Below the pieces are notes generated by a model, which searched no databases, had not been told where the DNA came from, and saw only the letters and a list, made by a program, of their open reading frames with translations. From an uncultured Lachnospiraceae bacterium (GTDB lineage: Bacteria; Bacillota; Clostridia; Lachnospirales; Lachnospiraceae), in the NCBI GenBank assembly GCA_945787485.1, contig CALZHV010000038.1:1-14608 (forward strand): 14,608 nucleotides of DNA. Direction: 5' to 3'. Made by a program: the position numbers and the translations under genes. Numbering within the stretch: the stretch's first letter is position 1; each line of letters starts with the position of its first letter. Shown here in pieces: positions 7,625 through 14,608 of the stretch.

Positions 7625-8212
7625 TTAATTAAGTTCATCCAATGTCTTAGCATATGAAGGAAGAAATTCCGCAACAAAATCTCTTACCTCAGGATAATCT
7701 TCTTCCATCTTCTTTACAGTTTGTTCTATACTTTCCTTTGCCTTTACAAATTCTCTGTTTCCGGTTTTTATCTCTTCCATACATTTTATGAGTGCTGAAA
7801 TTTTATCAGCAGCTTTGACAAGCTTCCATTCATATTCATGTTCTTCATCTTTAAAAAATATATCATTGTAATAAGCTCTTATATCTTCCGGAAGCTGATT
7901 TAACAATTTGTGATTTGCCTCTTCTTCAAGCATTTTATAAGCATCCTTTATCGTATGATTATAATACTTAACCGGCGTAGGCATATCACCTGTTATTATT
8001 TCGGAAGCATCATGATACATTCCAATCAAAGCAGCTTTGTCAGCATCAAGATTTTTTCCATATCTCGCATTTCCTATAACGCAAAGTGCATGTGCAATCA
8101 TGCTGACATCAAGGCAATGCTCAGAAAGATTTTCCTCTCTCGTGTTGCGCATCAGTGCCCATCTTTCAATATATTTCATTCTCGCAACAGTTGCAAAAAA
8201 ATTATATTCCAT
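7625..8212 (-). CDS. yfbR: HD-domain 5'-deoxynucleotidase (YfbR-like)
   Basis: A 195-residue cytoplasmic HD-domain phosphohydrolase close in layout to E. coli YfbR, which removes the 5' phosphate from deoxyribonucleoside monophosphates. The metal-binding HD residues are visible: H32 (SEH), H67-D68 (YHDASE) and D136 (KAADK). The family stretch FFATVARMKYIERWALMRN (5-23) contains R17 and W18, matching the residues that in YfbR favour the deoxy sugar. TGDMPTPVKYYN (74-85) is also typical. The length fits the full family. It follows ftsH by 55 bp, a space largely filled by a 12-bp-stem hairpin, and its AAAGGTG ribosome binding site lies just before the ATG. The likely role is dNMP turnover. The neighbours suggest co-expression with housekeeping genes and not a dedicated pathway. 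Confidence 0.9.
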   Translation of the reverse strand: MEYNFFATVARMKYIERWALMRNTREENLSEHCLDVSMIAHALCVIGNARYGKNLDADKAALIGMYHDASEIITGDMPTPVKYYNHTIKDAYKMLEEEANHKLLNQLPEDIRAYYNDIFFKDEEHEYEWKLVKAADKISALIKCMEEIKTGNREFVKAKESIEQTVKKMEEDYPEVRDFVAEFLPSYAKTLDELN

Positions 8213-8228
8213 AAAACACCTTTCAAAT

Positions 8229-8256
8229 ATTCAAGAGCGCAATAGCGCTCTTGAAT
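8229..8256. terminator. 12-bp-stem hairpin between ftsH and yfbR (attenuator or weak terminator)
   Basis: Perfect arms ATTCAAGAGCGC (8229-8240) and its complement (8245-8256) surround the loop AATA, eleven bases after the ftsH stop. On the minus strand only a short AUAUUU follows, which is a weak U-tract. It may partly terminate, set differential expression, or protect the ftsH mRNA end. It lies directly ahead of the yfbR ribosome binding site. Confidence 0.6.
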
Positions 8257-8267
8257 TGTATAATTTA

Positions 8268-10169
8268 TTATGATTCAGAATTTACCTGTTTAAGCTTGAT
8301 ATTTTGATGCTTTTCAAACAACTTCATAAATTCTTCACCTGTAAGATTTTCTTTTTCTATGAGTACTTCGGCAATCGCATCCAAAGTTTCAGCATTTTTC
8401 TTAAGAAGCTTATATGATTTCTCATATGCATCCTTAATCATATTTTTAACTTCATTATCAACCTTTGTTTCTGTTTCACTTGAACAATTTAATACTCTTC
8501 TTCTGTCGAGATACTCGCCGGTAATGCCTTCAAGCTGAACCATACCGAATTTTTCTGACATACCATACATAGTTATCATTGTTCTTGCAATATTGGTAGC
8601 CTTCTCAATATCGTTTGATGCACCATTTGTAACCGAATCAAACTTAAGCTCTTCCGCTGCTCTACCTGCAAGAAGAATGACAATTTCTTCTTCCATTTCT
8701 TTCTTTGATTCAAGTTGCTTTTCTTCTTCCGGCACCTGCCATACGTAGCCAAGCGCACCTGTAGTTCTCGGTACAATTGTAATACGCTGAATAGGAACCG
8801 TGTTTTTCTGAAGTGCCGCTGCCATGGCATGTCCAACCTCATGATATGCCACAATGCGTTTTTCCTTCTCACTAAGCAGCTTTTGTTTCTTCTCTTTTCC
8901 GGCAAACACAACTTCAACGGACGCAATCAAATCTGCCTGTGAAACATATTGTCTTCCTTTTCTTACTGCCATAAGAGCAGCTTCATTTATTATGTTGGCA
9001 AGGTCTGCACCGACTGCTCCTGCAGTTGCAAGTGCAAGCTCTTTAAAGTCTACGGTTTCATCCATCTTAACATTCTTTGAATGAACCATTAGTGTATCTA
9101 TTCTGCCCTGCAAATCAGGTTTTGATACAATAACTCTTCTGTCAAATCTTCCCGGTCTTAACAATGCCTTGTCAAGCACCTCAGGTCTGTTTGTTGCCGC
9201 AAGAACGACAATACCTTTTGAAGTGTCAAATCCATCCATTTCAGACAAAAGCTGATTAAGTGTCTGTTCTCTTTCCGAATCTCCGCCTGAATGTCTTGTG
9301 TCACGGCTTCTTCCAATCGCATCAATCTCATCTATAAAAATAATACATGGTGCCATCTGGTTTGCTTTCTTAAACAAATCCCTGACTCTTGATGCACCTA
9401 CACCAACATACATTTCTACAAATTCCGAACCGGACAGTGAGAAAAACGGAACTTTTGCCTCACCGGCTACAGCTTTTGCCAAAAGTGTTTTACCTGTTCC
9501 GGGAGGACCTACAAGCAAAGCACCTCTTGGAAGCTTAGCGCCAATCTGAAGATATTTTTCAGGCTGTTCAAGGAAATCAACCATTTCTGTCAGTGATTCT
9601 TTAGCCTCATCCTGACCTGCAACATCTGCAAATGTAACGCCGGTTTCTTTTTCAACATACATTTTGGCATTACTTTTTCCTACGCCCATTATTCCGCCGC
9701 CTTTTTGAGCACTCCTCATAATGAACATCATAAAAAGATAGAATATCAGTATCATAACGGCATATGACAAAATAGTTGTTATGATTGCTGTTTTTCCTTC
9801 ATCTACAGTTTCAAATTGAACATTTGCTTCTGCAAGCCTTTCTACGAGATTATAATCATCAGACCTTATTACACTATACTGTGTATCATATACTGCGTTA
9901 TCATCCTTTTTTGCAGGTTCAAATGTAATGTTGTCATTGTATATTTTTACATTTGCAACATTATCTTCCTCAAGCATCTGCAAAAATTCACTGTACGGAA
10001 TCTCTTCAAGTCCTGCCGATTTAAATTTACTGTATCCTTTCCAAAATACAAGTGTCAACAAAATCGACATAATCAATATTATCAATGTACTTGATGGTCT
10101 TTTCTTATTGTTATTATTTTTATTATTGTCATCGCGGTTGGATTCGTTGTTTTGATTATTATTTTCCAT
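8268..10169 (-). CDS. ftsH: ATP-dependent zinc metalloprotease FtsH
   Basis: A membrane-anchored AAA+ protease that degrades misfolded or regulatory membrane and cytosolic proteins. From the ATG at 10169 it has 633 residues: an Asn-rich cytoplasmic tail (2-23), a membrane segment (about 28-44), an external domain (about 45-128), a second membrane segment (about 130-152), the AAA domain, and the M41 peptidase. Visible motifs: Walker A GPPGTGKT (221-228), pore FVEMYVG (250-256), Walker B IIFIDEID (276-283), arginine-finger region RPGRFDR, zinc site HEVGH (443-447), and the third ligand Asp in NGASNDIEKAT (D520). An in-frame TTG at 10181 would add four residues. I reject it because the GGAG at 10176-10179 overlaps it and sits six bases before the ATG. 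glyA lies upstream, yfbR downstream. Confidence 0.96.
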   Translation of the reverse strand: MENNNQNNESNRDDNNKNNNNKKRPSSTLIILIMSILLTLVFWKGYSKFKSAGLEEIPYSEFLQMLEEDNVANVKIYNDNITFEPAKKDDNAVYDTQYSVIRSDDYNLVERLAEANVQFETVDEGKTAIITTILSYAVMILIFYLFMMFIMRSAQKGGGIMGVGKSNAKMYVEKETGVTFADVAGQDEAKESLTEMVDFLEQPEKYLQIGAKLPRGALLVGPPGTGKTLLAKAVAGEAKVPFFSLSGSEFVEMYVGVGASRVRDLFKKANQMAPCIIFIDEIDAIGRSRDTRHSGGDSEREQTLNQLLSEMDGFDTSKGIVVLAATNRPEVLDKALLRPGRFDRRVIVSKPDLQGRIDTLMVHSKNVKMDETVDFKELALATAGAVGADLANIINEAALMAVRKGRQYVSQADLIASVEVVFAGKEKKQKLLSEKEKRIVAYHEVGHAMAAALQKNTVPIQRITIVPRTTGALGYVWQVPEEEKQLESKKEMEEEIVILLAGRAAEELKFDSVTNGASNDIEKATNIARTMITMYGMSEKFGMVQLEGITGEYLDRRRVLNCSSETETKVDNEVKNMIKDAYEKSYKLLKKNAETLDAIAEVLIEKENLTGEEFMKLFEKHQNIKLKQVNSES

Positions 10170-10175
10170 GTTACT

Positions 10176-10179
10176 CTCC
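10176..10179 (-). promoter_or_regulatory. Ribosome binding site deciding the ftsH start
   Basis: On the minus strand GGAG is followed by AGTAAC and the ATG at 10169, an ideal six-base spacing. The alternative TTG codon at 10179-10181 shares its final G with this site, so it cannot use it. The ATG is therefore the better start. Confidence 0.75.
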
Positions 10180-10185
10180 AATCAC

Positions 10186-10215
10186 AAAGGCTGCCGAATT
10201 GTTCCGGCAGCCTTT
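10186..10215. terminator. 11-bp-stem hairpin between glyA and ftsH (attenuator or weak terminator)
   Basis: The arms AAAGGCTGCCG (10186-10196) and CGGCAGCCTTT (10205-10215) enclose an eight-base loop. In the minus direction, that of glyA and ftsH, only UUU then GUGAUU follows, so termination should be leaky. In the plus direction the flank is U-rich (CCTTTTATTTATTTT), so it could stop antisense transcripts better. It lies 19 bases beyond the glyA stop and just ahead of the ftsH ribosome binding site. Confidence 0.6.
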
Positions 10216-10234
10216 TATTTATTTTGTTATAATA

Positions 10235-11470
10235 TTATTTATATAACGGATACTTATCAGTAATACTCTTGACAAGTGCTTCTGCCTTAGCATTATCCTT
10301 ATCTATAACTGCTGCCTTTATAGCATCAGCAATTACAATCATATCATCCTCTTTTGCACCTCTTGTTGTAATAGCAGGTGTACCAAGTCTGATACCACTT
10401 GTTACAAATGGTGACTTTGGATCATTAGGAACTGTATTTTTGTTACATGTAATATGAACGCTGTCAAGAAGCTTTTCAACCTCCTTACCTGTAAGGTCAA
10501 GATTCTGAAGGTCTACAAGCATAAGGTGATTGTCTGTTCCTCCTGATACAATCTTGAAGCCTCTTTCCTGAAGAGCACTTGCAAGTGTAGCTGCATTCTT
10601 TACAACCTGCTTCTGGTACTCTTTATATTCATCTGACAAAGCTTCCTTTAAACATACTGCCTTTCCGGCAATAACATGCATAAGCGGACCACCCTGAATA
10701 CCAGGGAAAACAGCCTTATTGAAGTTATACTTTTCATTCACTTCGTTGCTGGACATAATCATACCACCACGTGGTCCTCTTAATGTCTTGTGTGTTGTAG
10801 TGGTTGTAACATGAGCATATGGAATTGGGCTCATATGTACACCTGCAGCAACAAGTCCGGCAATATGTGCCATATCTACCATAAGCACTGCGCCAACTTC
10901 ATCTGCAATTTCTCTGAATCTCTTGAAATCTATTGCTCTTGCATATGCAGATGCACCTGCTACGATAAGCTTTGGCTTACACTCCTTGGCAATTTCCAAA
11001 ACCTGATCATAATCTATAACACCATCATCATTTACACCATAAGGTACAACGTTGAAATACTTTCCTGATAAGTTAACTGGTGAACCGTGAGTGAGATGAC
11101 CGCCATGTGCAAGATTCATTCCCATAAATGTATCACCAGGCTCCATAATTGCAAAAAATGCTGCCATATTTGCCTGTGCACCTGAGTGAGGCTGAACATT
11201 TACATACTCACAACCGAAGAGCTCTTTTGCTCTTTCTCTGGCAAGGTCTTCAACAACATCCACATGCTCACATCCGCCATAATATCTCTTTCCCGGATAA
11301 CCTTCTGCATATTTATTAGTGAGTGGGCTTCCCATAGCTGCCATAACAGCTTTTGATACAATATTTTCTGAAGCAATAAGCTCAATATTATCGTTCTGTC
11401 TTTTAATTTCTGCGTTCATAGCTGCAGCTACTTCAGGATCAAAATTTTGTATTTCATCGAAACTGTACAT
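10235..11470 (-). CDS. glyA: Serine hydroxymethyltransferase
   Basis: A PLP enzyme of the cytoplasm that converts serine and tetrahydrofolate to glycine and 5,10-methylene-tetrahydrofolate, the main source of one-carbon units for thymidylate, purine and methionine synthesis. The 411 residues match the usual bacterial length. Visible signatures: NIELIASEN (28-36), TNKYAEGYPGKRYYGG (51-66), QPHSGAQANMA (93-103), VDMAHIAGLVA (198-208), and the PLP-binding lysine K228 in TTTTTHKTLRGPRGG (222-236). The ATG has GGAGG seven bases upstream. It is the first gene after a consensus promoter about 65 bp away, so it should be strongly expressed. ftsH, yfbR and nadE follow on the same strand. Confidence 0.98.
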   Translation of the reverse strand: MYSFDEIQNFDPEVAAAMNAEIKRQNDNIELIASENIVSKAVMAAMGSPLTNKYAEGYPGKRYYGGCEHVDVVEDLARERAKELFGCEYVNVQPHSGAQANMAAFFAIMEPGDTFMGMNLAHGGHLTHGSPVNLSGKYFNVVPYGVNDDGVIDYDQVLEIAKECKPKLIVAGASAYARAIDFKRFREIADEVGAVLMVDMAHIAGLVAAGVHMSPIPYAHVTTTTTHKTLRGPRGGMIMSSNEVNEKYNFNKAVFPGIQGGPLMHVIAGKAVCLKEALSDEYKEYQKQVVKNAATLASALQERGFKIVSGGTDNHLMLVDLQNLDLTGKEVEKLLDSVHITCNKNTVPNDPKSPFVTSGIRLGTPAITTRGAKEDDMIVIADAIKAAVIDKDNAKAEALVKSITDKYPLYK

Positions 11471-11536
11471 TTATTTACCTCCATTTTAACGAAACCAAGC
11501 GACATCTGTCCTCAATTCCCGATTTTTGTAACCTAC

Positions 11537-11565
11537 ATTATATTATATACGTATTTTAGTGTCAA
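11537..11565 (-). promoter_or_regulatory. Consensus SigA promoter of glyA and following genes
   Basis: On the minus strand TTGACA (11560-11565), exactly 17 bp, then TATAAT (11537-11542): both boxes match the consensus perfectly. Transcription should begin near 11530, giving a leader of about 60 bases before the glyA ATG. The leader holds a small GACA-TC-TGTC inverted repeat (11501-11510) but nothing resembling a known riboswitch. Confidence 0.9.
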
Positions 11566-11583
11566 CCGTGGCACATGTTTAAC

Positions 11584-11678
11584 AAGCATATAAAATGCTT
11601 TAAATTTCCGTATTTTGCCAATACTTTATCATTCTTTTCATTTTGATTTATTTTTTAAAAATCAGTTTATGCAAAATG
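11584..11678 (-). terminator. AT-rich inverted repeats after the BrkB-family gene, possible weak terminator
   Basis: Downstream of the brkB-like stop, CATTTTG (11639-11645) can pair with CAAAATG (11672-11678). Nested TGATTT/AAATCA (11644-11649 and 11659-11664) is also present. Further on, AAGCAT/ATGCTT (11584-11600) forms a six-base stem with a five-base loop. None is a strong GC stem followed by U residues, so where the upstream transcript ends is uncertain. Confidence 0.25.
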
Positions 11679-11683
11679 AATTT

Positions 11684-12721
11684 TTACAAGTCGTTATCTT
11701 TTGATTTTATATTAGTATTTTCTGTTTTTGCAGATGTATTCTTCTTAAAGCGTTTTGTAAATAAATTATTTTTACTTGCTTCCATCATATTATCAAGCTG
11801 TTTTATTTTATTTTCAATTTCAATAAGCTCATTTTCGTATTCCTCATCCAGCTTGTATGGTACCTTGAGTTTTTCATGGAAAAACACCTCCCACTTATGC
11901 AGCTTTGGCATCATAAACCAATTTAATTCGGCGCCGTACAAGATTATCTGCATACCAACATAAAGCCATATAAGAAGCATTACAATATATGACATACTTC
12001 CATACATATATGAACCGCCTGCAGCATATCTGATATACATTGAAAACAAAGACTTAACGAGTGACCATGCAATCGTTGCTCCGAGTGCTCCGATAAACTC
12101 ATGTCTGAAAGCTCCTTTTCTTTCAGGCAATTGGTAATATATTAACAGAAAAAAGAAAAACATCAATGCGAAAGAAAAAAACTTCTTAAACCCCAGAAAG
12201 AATGCAAGCACTTCATACAGCATCGGCCAATTCTGATATGCATATTCAGCAACCTGATGCCCGAATGTGTCCAATATCATAAGAAGAATAATTGCAACTA
12301 TAAATATCAATGTGTAAATTGAGCACAAAATTCTACCGCCTATAAAGCCTTTACGTTTCTCATTTGTGCCATATATAATATTTAACGCATTGTACAATGC
12401 CTGTATCGCCTTACCTGCTGACCACAGACATACAATAACAGCTATTATTGTGAATGAATATTTTGCTGAAATATGGAGATCTTCTATGACATATTGGACA
12501 TACTTAGAAAGCTCATCCGGAACTAAATTAATAATATTAGAAACTACATCTACATTTACAAATGTAAGCTTTGAAAGGAAAAGCATAATCAAAATCATAA
12601 ACGGAAAAAAGGATAGCACAACAAAGAAAGCTGCCTGCGCAGAATACGCGGGCAGACTGTCTTGTCCCCCTTTTAACAAAAATCTTACGGATTTATGCCA
12701 TGCTCCCTTTACAAAACGCAT
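11684..12721 (-). CDS. YihY/BrkB-family inner membrane protein
   Basis: A 345-residue integral membrane protein of the YihY/virulence factor BrkB family (formerly annotated as RNase BN, which is a different protein). Hydrophobic segments are at about 28-52, 87-108, 130-152, 170-197, 207-225 and 242-268. Family signatures are SLPAYSAQAAFFVVLSFFPF (22-41) and, near the end, SYIVMLLIWLYVGMQIILYGAELNWF (244-269). A charged cytoplasmic tail (272-345) has a likely short coiled coil around LDEEYENELIEIENKIKQLD (291-310) and ends in a lysine-rich, polar segment. Transport or envelope roles have been proposed for the family, but the substrate is unknown. Its ATG starts one base after the TAA of the SpoIID-like gene, and its ribosome binding site GAGGAAG lies within that gene's final glutamate codons. 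The two are therefore almost certainly translationally coupled. Confidence 0.9.
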   Translation of the reverse strand: MRFVKGAWHKSVRFLLKGGQDSLPAYSAQAAFFVVLSFFPFMILIMLFLSKLTFVNVDVVSNIINLVPDELSKYVQYVIEDLHISAKYSFTIIAVIVCLWSAGKAIQALYNALNIIYGTNEKRKGFIGGRILCSIYTLIFIVAIILLMILDTFGHQVAEYAYQNWPMLYEVLAFFLGFKKFFSFALMFFFFLLIYYQLPERKGAFRHEFIGALGATIAWSLVKSLFSMYIRYAAGGSYMYGSMSYIVMLLIWLYVGMQIILYGAELNWFMMPKLHKWEVFFHEKLKVPYKLDEEYENELIEIENKIKQLDNMMEASKNNLFTKRFKKNTSAKTENTNIKSKDNDL

Positions 12722-12722
12722 T

Positions 12723-14608
12723 TTATTCTTCCTCTTCTTCTCCCATTACATCATAGGCCATTGTAAAATCAGTAGGATAATAATAATGATTTATAATAAA
12801 TCTGAAATTATAGCCTTTTTCGGCTAAAACTCTTGCTCCTGTCTGGCTCATTCCTACACCGTGTCCAAATCCTCCACCTTTTATTACATAACCATCATCT
12901 GTCTGTTCAATATAATAAAACGGACTTGGCAACGATGTCCAGCCTGTTGCAACGCTTCCATCAGACTTAATAATTTCTTTCTTTATCGGAGTGATAATAT
13001 TTCTGATATTAGTTTGACCTGTTATCTCTATTGTATTCTCACTTCCGGTTATTATCATCTTGCTGACAACACCGCTGTTGCTTCTTTCCGTAATTTCAAT
13101 TTTTTCTACAGCACCTACTGTATTTATTGATTTCTTTACAAATTTACCGTTTGCATTTTCCACCTTGATATTATCGGATGACATTTCCATTCTGTCCTCA
13201 AGAGTAGAGTTAATTGCCTCTGTTATCTCAGCAACCGAAAACTCTACAGACCATCTGAAATACGGCATCTCCTTCTCTATAATATCATATTTATCGGAAT
13301 TATCAATAAACTCTTTAAATGCGTCTTCTTCACTTAGTTCTATGTAATCTTTGTTAAGATTTTCAACATTTGTTCTCATATAATCATAAGATGTTCCGCC
13401 CCAAATTTCCTCATTTGAGCATGTAACACCACATGACGTAGAAAAATAAAGAGGTACTATCGGTTTGCCGTTGTATGTACATATCAATCCATATGTGTCT
13501 TTAACGGCTTTGATTGAGCTTTCTGTCTCTGCTATATTGTTGTAAACCTGACAGTTAACCGAATCATCCAAATCTGCCTTGTAATCCGAATAGCTGTTAT
13601 CTTCTATTTTTGTAAATGCATACCCTCTGGCGCATAATGCCTGTGCCTTTAAAGCTTCAGGAGGGTCCAGTTCACCCATTTCACTGGAAACAACACTATA
13701 TAAATATTCTTCCAGAGGAAGCTCATTTATTATGTACATATAATCCTTGTAAACATCTACCTCTACAGTTCCTCTGTACTCAGGGTTACCATATTCCCTG
13801 TTGATTGATAAAACTTTGATTTTTCCGTCAGGGTTAGTTGATTTTACTTTTATTACATCTTTGTTTTTATACTCTTCAAGATCAAATGTAATTTCTCTCC
13901 TTGGCTCGTAAGTAATTACGGTCTCATCAGGATATTCTATTTCAAATTCATCGTCGCTTGAAACTGTTATTCTGTCCATCTCATATGATGTAAAATCATC
14001 ATTATTTAGGATTACCCTTATGCTATCGGACACAAGCTCATCATTTATTATTGCAACACTTGCCTTACCGTTCTCATATACAAGTCCGACTTTTTTGTGT
14101 CCGGCAAGCACCGCCACACTTTGCTCACAAAATGCCTCCTTGCTTACATCATATATCTTTATAGTTTCATCGTACTTTAACGAACCGACATTTTCTACAA
14201 CAAGACTGTAATCTGTTGTCTGAAGCACTCTTACTTCTCTTACATTTGTATTCTCACGTACTCCTGCAACACCTGAATTACTTATAACAACATCTGCAAG
14301 CATACCTGATTTTGCTTCATCCGAAAACGAACTGTAATCAGCTTCTTCATCTTCTGAAAAAGACACCGAAGCCTGCGGATACTGCTTTGAAGCATTTTTA
14401 TACACAAAAGAAATATTTCCGTCCGAAACATCTGATATCCAGACATCTTTTGCTACAAAAGCTTTCTGACTCATGCCTTTTATTTTAAATATCTCGTCAC
14501 CCTTCTGATAAACTTCAATTATACAATCTAAATAATCTTCAACATCTTCATTGCACGTAACCGGATAATCTTTATCGTAGGCCAGCAGCGTATAACGGGG
14601 CTCTGTAA
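12723..14608 (-). CDS. SpoIID/LytB-domain protein, N-terminus outside the window
   Basis: A secreted or membrane-anchored peptidoglycan enzyme of the SpoIID/LytB family. SpoIID is a lytic transglycosylase acting on peptide-stripped glycan during spore engulfment, and relatives also occur outside sporulation. The frame has no stop up to the window edge (627 residues seen). An ATG at 14474 has no usable ribosome binding site, so the gene starts outside and any signal sequence is unseen. Counting from that ATG: a long beta-rich region (1-235), the SpoIID core with NELPLEEYLYSVVSSEMGE (250-268) including the catalytic-type Glu E265, EALKAQALCARGYAF (273-287), YFSTSCGVTC (343-352), and the C-terminal GGGFGHGVGMSQTGA (533-547). 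C348 and C352 lie where some clostridial SpoIID proteins have metal ligands. The protein ends in an acidic GEEEEE tail. The BrkB-family gene follows one base later. Whether this is the sporulation SpoIID or a paralogue cannot be told. Confidence 0.88.
   Translation of the reverse strand, partial: TEPRYTLLAYDKDYPVTCNEDVEDYLDCIIEVYQKGDEIFKIKGMSQKAFVAKDVWISDVSDGNISFVYKNASKQYPQASVSFSEDEEADYSSFSDEAKSGMLADVVISNSGVAGVRENTNVREVRVLQTTDYSLVVENVGSLKYDETIKIYDVSKEAFCEQSVAVLAGHKKVGLVYENGKASVAIINDELVSDSIRVILNNDDFTSYEMDRITVSSDDEFEIEYPDETVITYEPRREITFDLEEYKNKDVIKVKSTNPDGKIKVLSINREYGNPEYRGTVEVDVYKDYMYIINELPLEEYLYSVVSSEMGELDPPEALKAQALCARGYAFTKIEDNSYSDYKADLDDSVNCQVYNNIAETESSIKAVKDTYGLICTYNGKPIVPLYFSTSCGVTCSNEEIWGGTSYDYMRTNVENLNKDYIELSEEDAFKEFIDNSDKYDIIEKEMPYFRWSVEFSVAEITEAINSTLEDRMEMSSDNIKVENANGKFVKKSINTVGAVEKIEITERSNSGVVSKMIITGSENTIEITGQTNIRNIITPIKKEIIKSDGSVATGWTSLPSPFYYIEQTDDGYVIKGGGFGHGVGMSQTGARVLAEKGYNFRFIINHYYYPTDFTMAYDVMGEEEEE

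Noticed and set aside
10170..10181. TTG at 10181 as the ftsH start
   Set aside because: The ribosome binding site overlaps this codon and is ideally spaced from the ATG at 10169.
11471..11530. A riboswitch in the glyA leader
   Set aside because: The leader is only about 60 bases, and contains just a small palindrome. It does not match the folate, glycine or SAM riboswitch patterns I know.
11684..12721. Annotation of the YihY/BrkB-family protein as ribonuclease BN
   Set aside because: That name comes from an early misassignment. The protein is an integral membrane protein with no nuclease motif.
14475..14608. The ATG at 14474 as the start of the SpoIID-like protein, with 14475-14608 as non-coding DNA
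   Set aside because: The same frame continues without a stop through 14608 and reads as plausible protein (44 more residues). The ATG has no suitable ribosome binding site. The gene is better treated as cut by the window edge.

Overview
The window looks like chromosomal DNA of a low-GC Gram-positive anaerobe, most likely a member of the Lachnospiraceae (Clostridia). The grounds are AT-rich DNA, strong GGAGG-type ribosome binding sites, SigA-type promoters, a SpoIID-family protein, a DUF4250 small protein, the glutamine-dependent form of NAD synthetase and a long Firmicutes-type AI-2E family permease. This placement is inferred from gene content and was not tested by a search. No tRNA, rRNA, CRISPR array, insertion sequence or phage gene was seen. 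All genes but one lie on the minus strand.

Reading in the direction of minus-strand transcription, from high to low coordinates. (1) 14608-11684: a SpoIID/LytB-domain protein, whose frame stays open to the window edge so the N-terminus is missing, is followed one base later by a YihY/BrkB-family membrane protein. (2) 11565-5646: a consensus promoter (TTGACA, 17 bp, TATAAT) drives glyA (serine hydroxymethyltransferase), ftsH (membrane AAA+ zinc protease), a yfbR-like 5'-deoxynucleotidase and nadE (NAD+ synthase with its own glutaminase domain). The gaps are 53-65 bp, and two of them hold strong hairpins with poor U-tracts. (3) 5530-5562: a symmetrical terminator serves nadE and the convergent plus-strand gene. 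(4) 4167-5523, plus strand: the only rightward gene, an AAA ATPase of the AAA_14/DUF4143 type with its own near-consensus promoter. (5) 4079-1: a divergent promoter with a palindrome at its predicted +1 drives an AI-2E family permease, a degenerate CbiE/CbiT-like protein, a DUF4250 protein and leuS, which runs off the window at position 1.

Most of the window is housekeeping: leucyl-tRNA charging, one-carbon metabolism, nucleotide sanitation, NAD synthesis and membrane-protein quality control. The two unusual genes are both apparent derivatives of enzyme families that have lost catalytic signatures. One is the CbiE/CbiT-like protein between the permease and leuS, where all glycines of the SAM-binding loop are replaced. 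The other is the plus-strand ATPase, where Walker A is kept but the Walker B glutamate and the nuclease-like C-terminal signature are altered. No complete new multi-gene system is evident. These two proteins, with the operon that couples one of them to DUF4250 and leuS, are the best leads.
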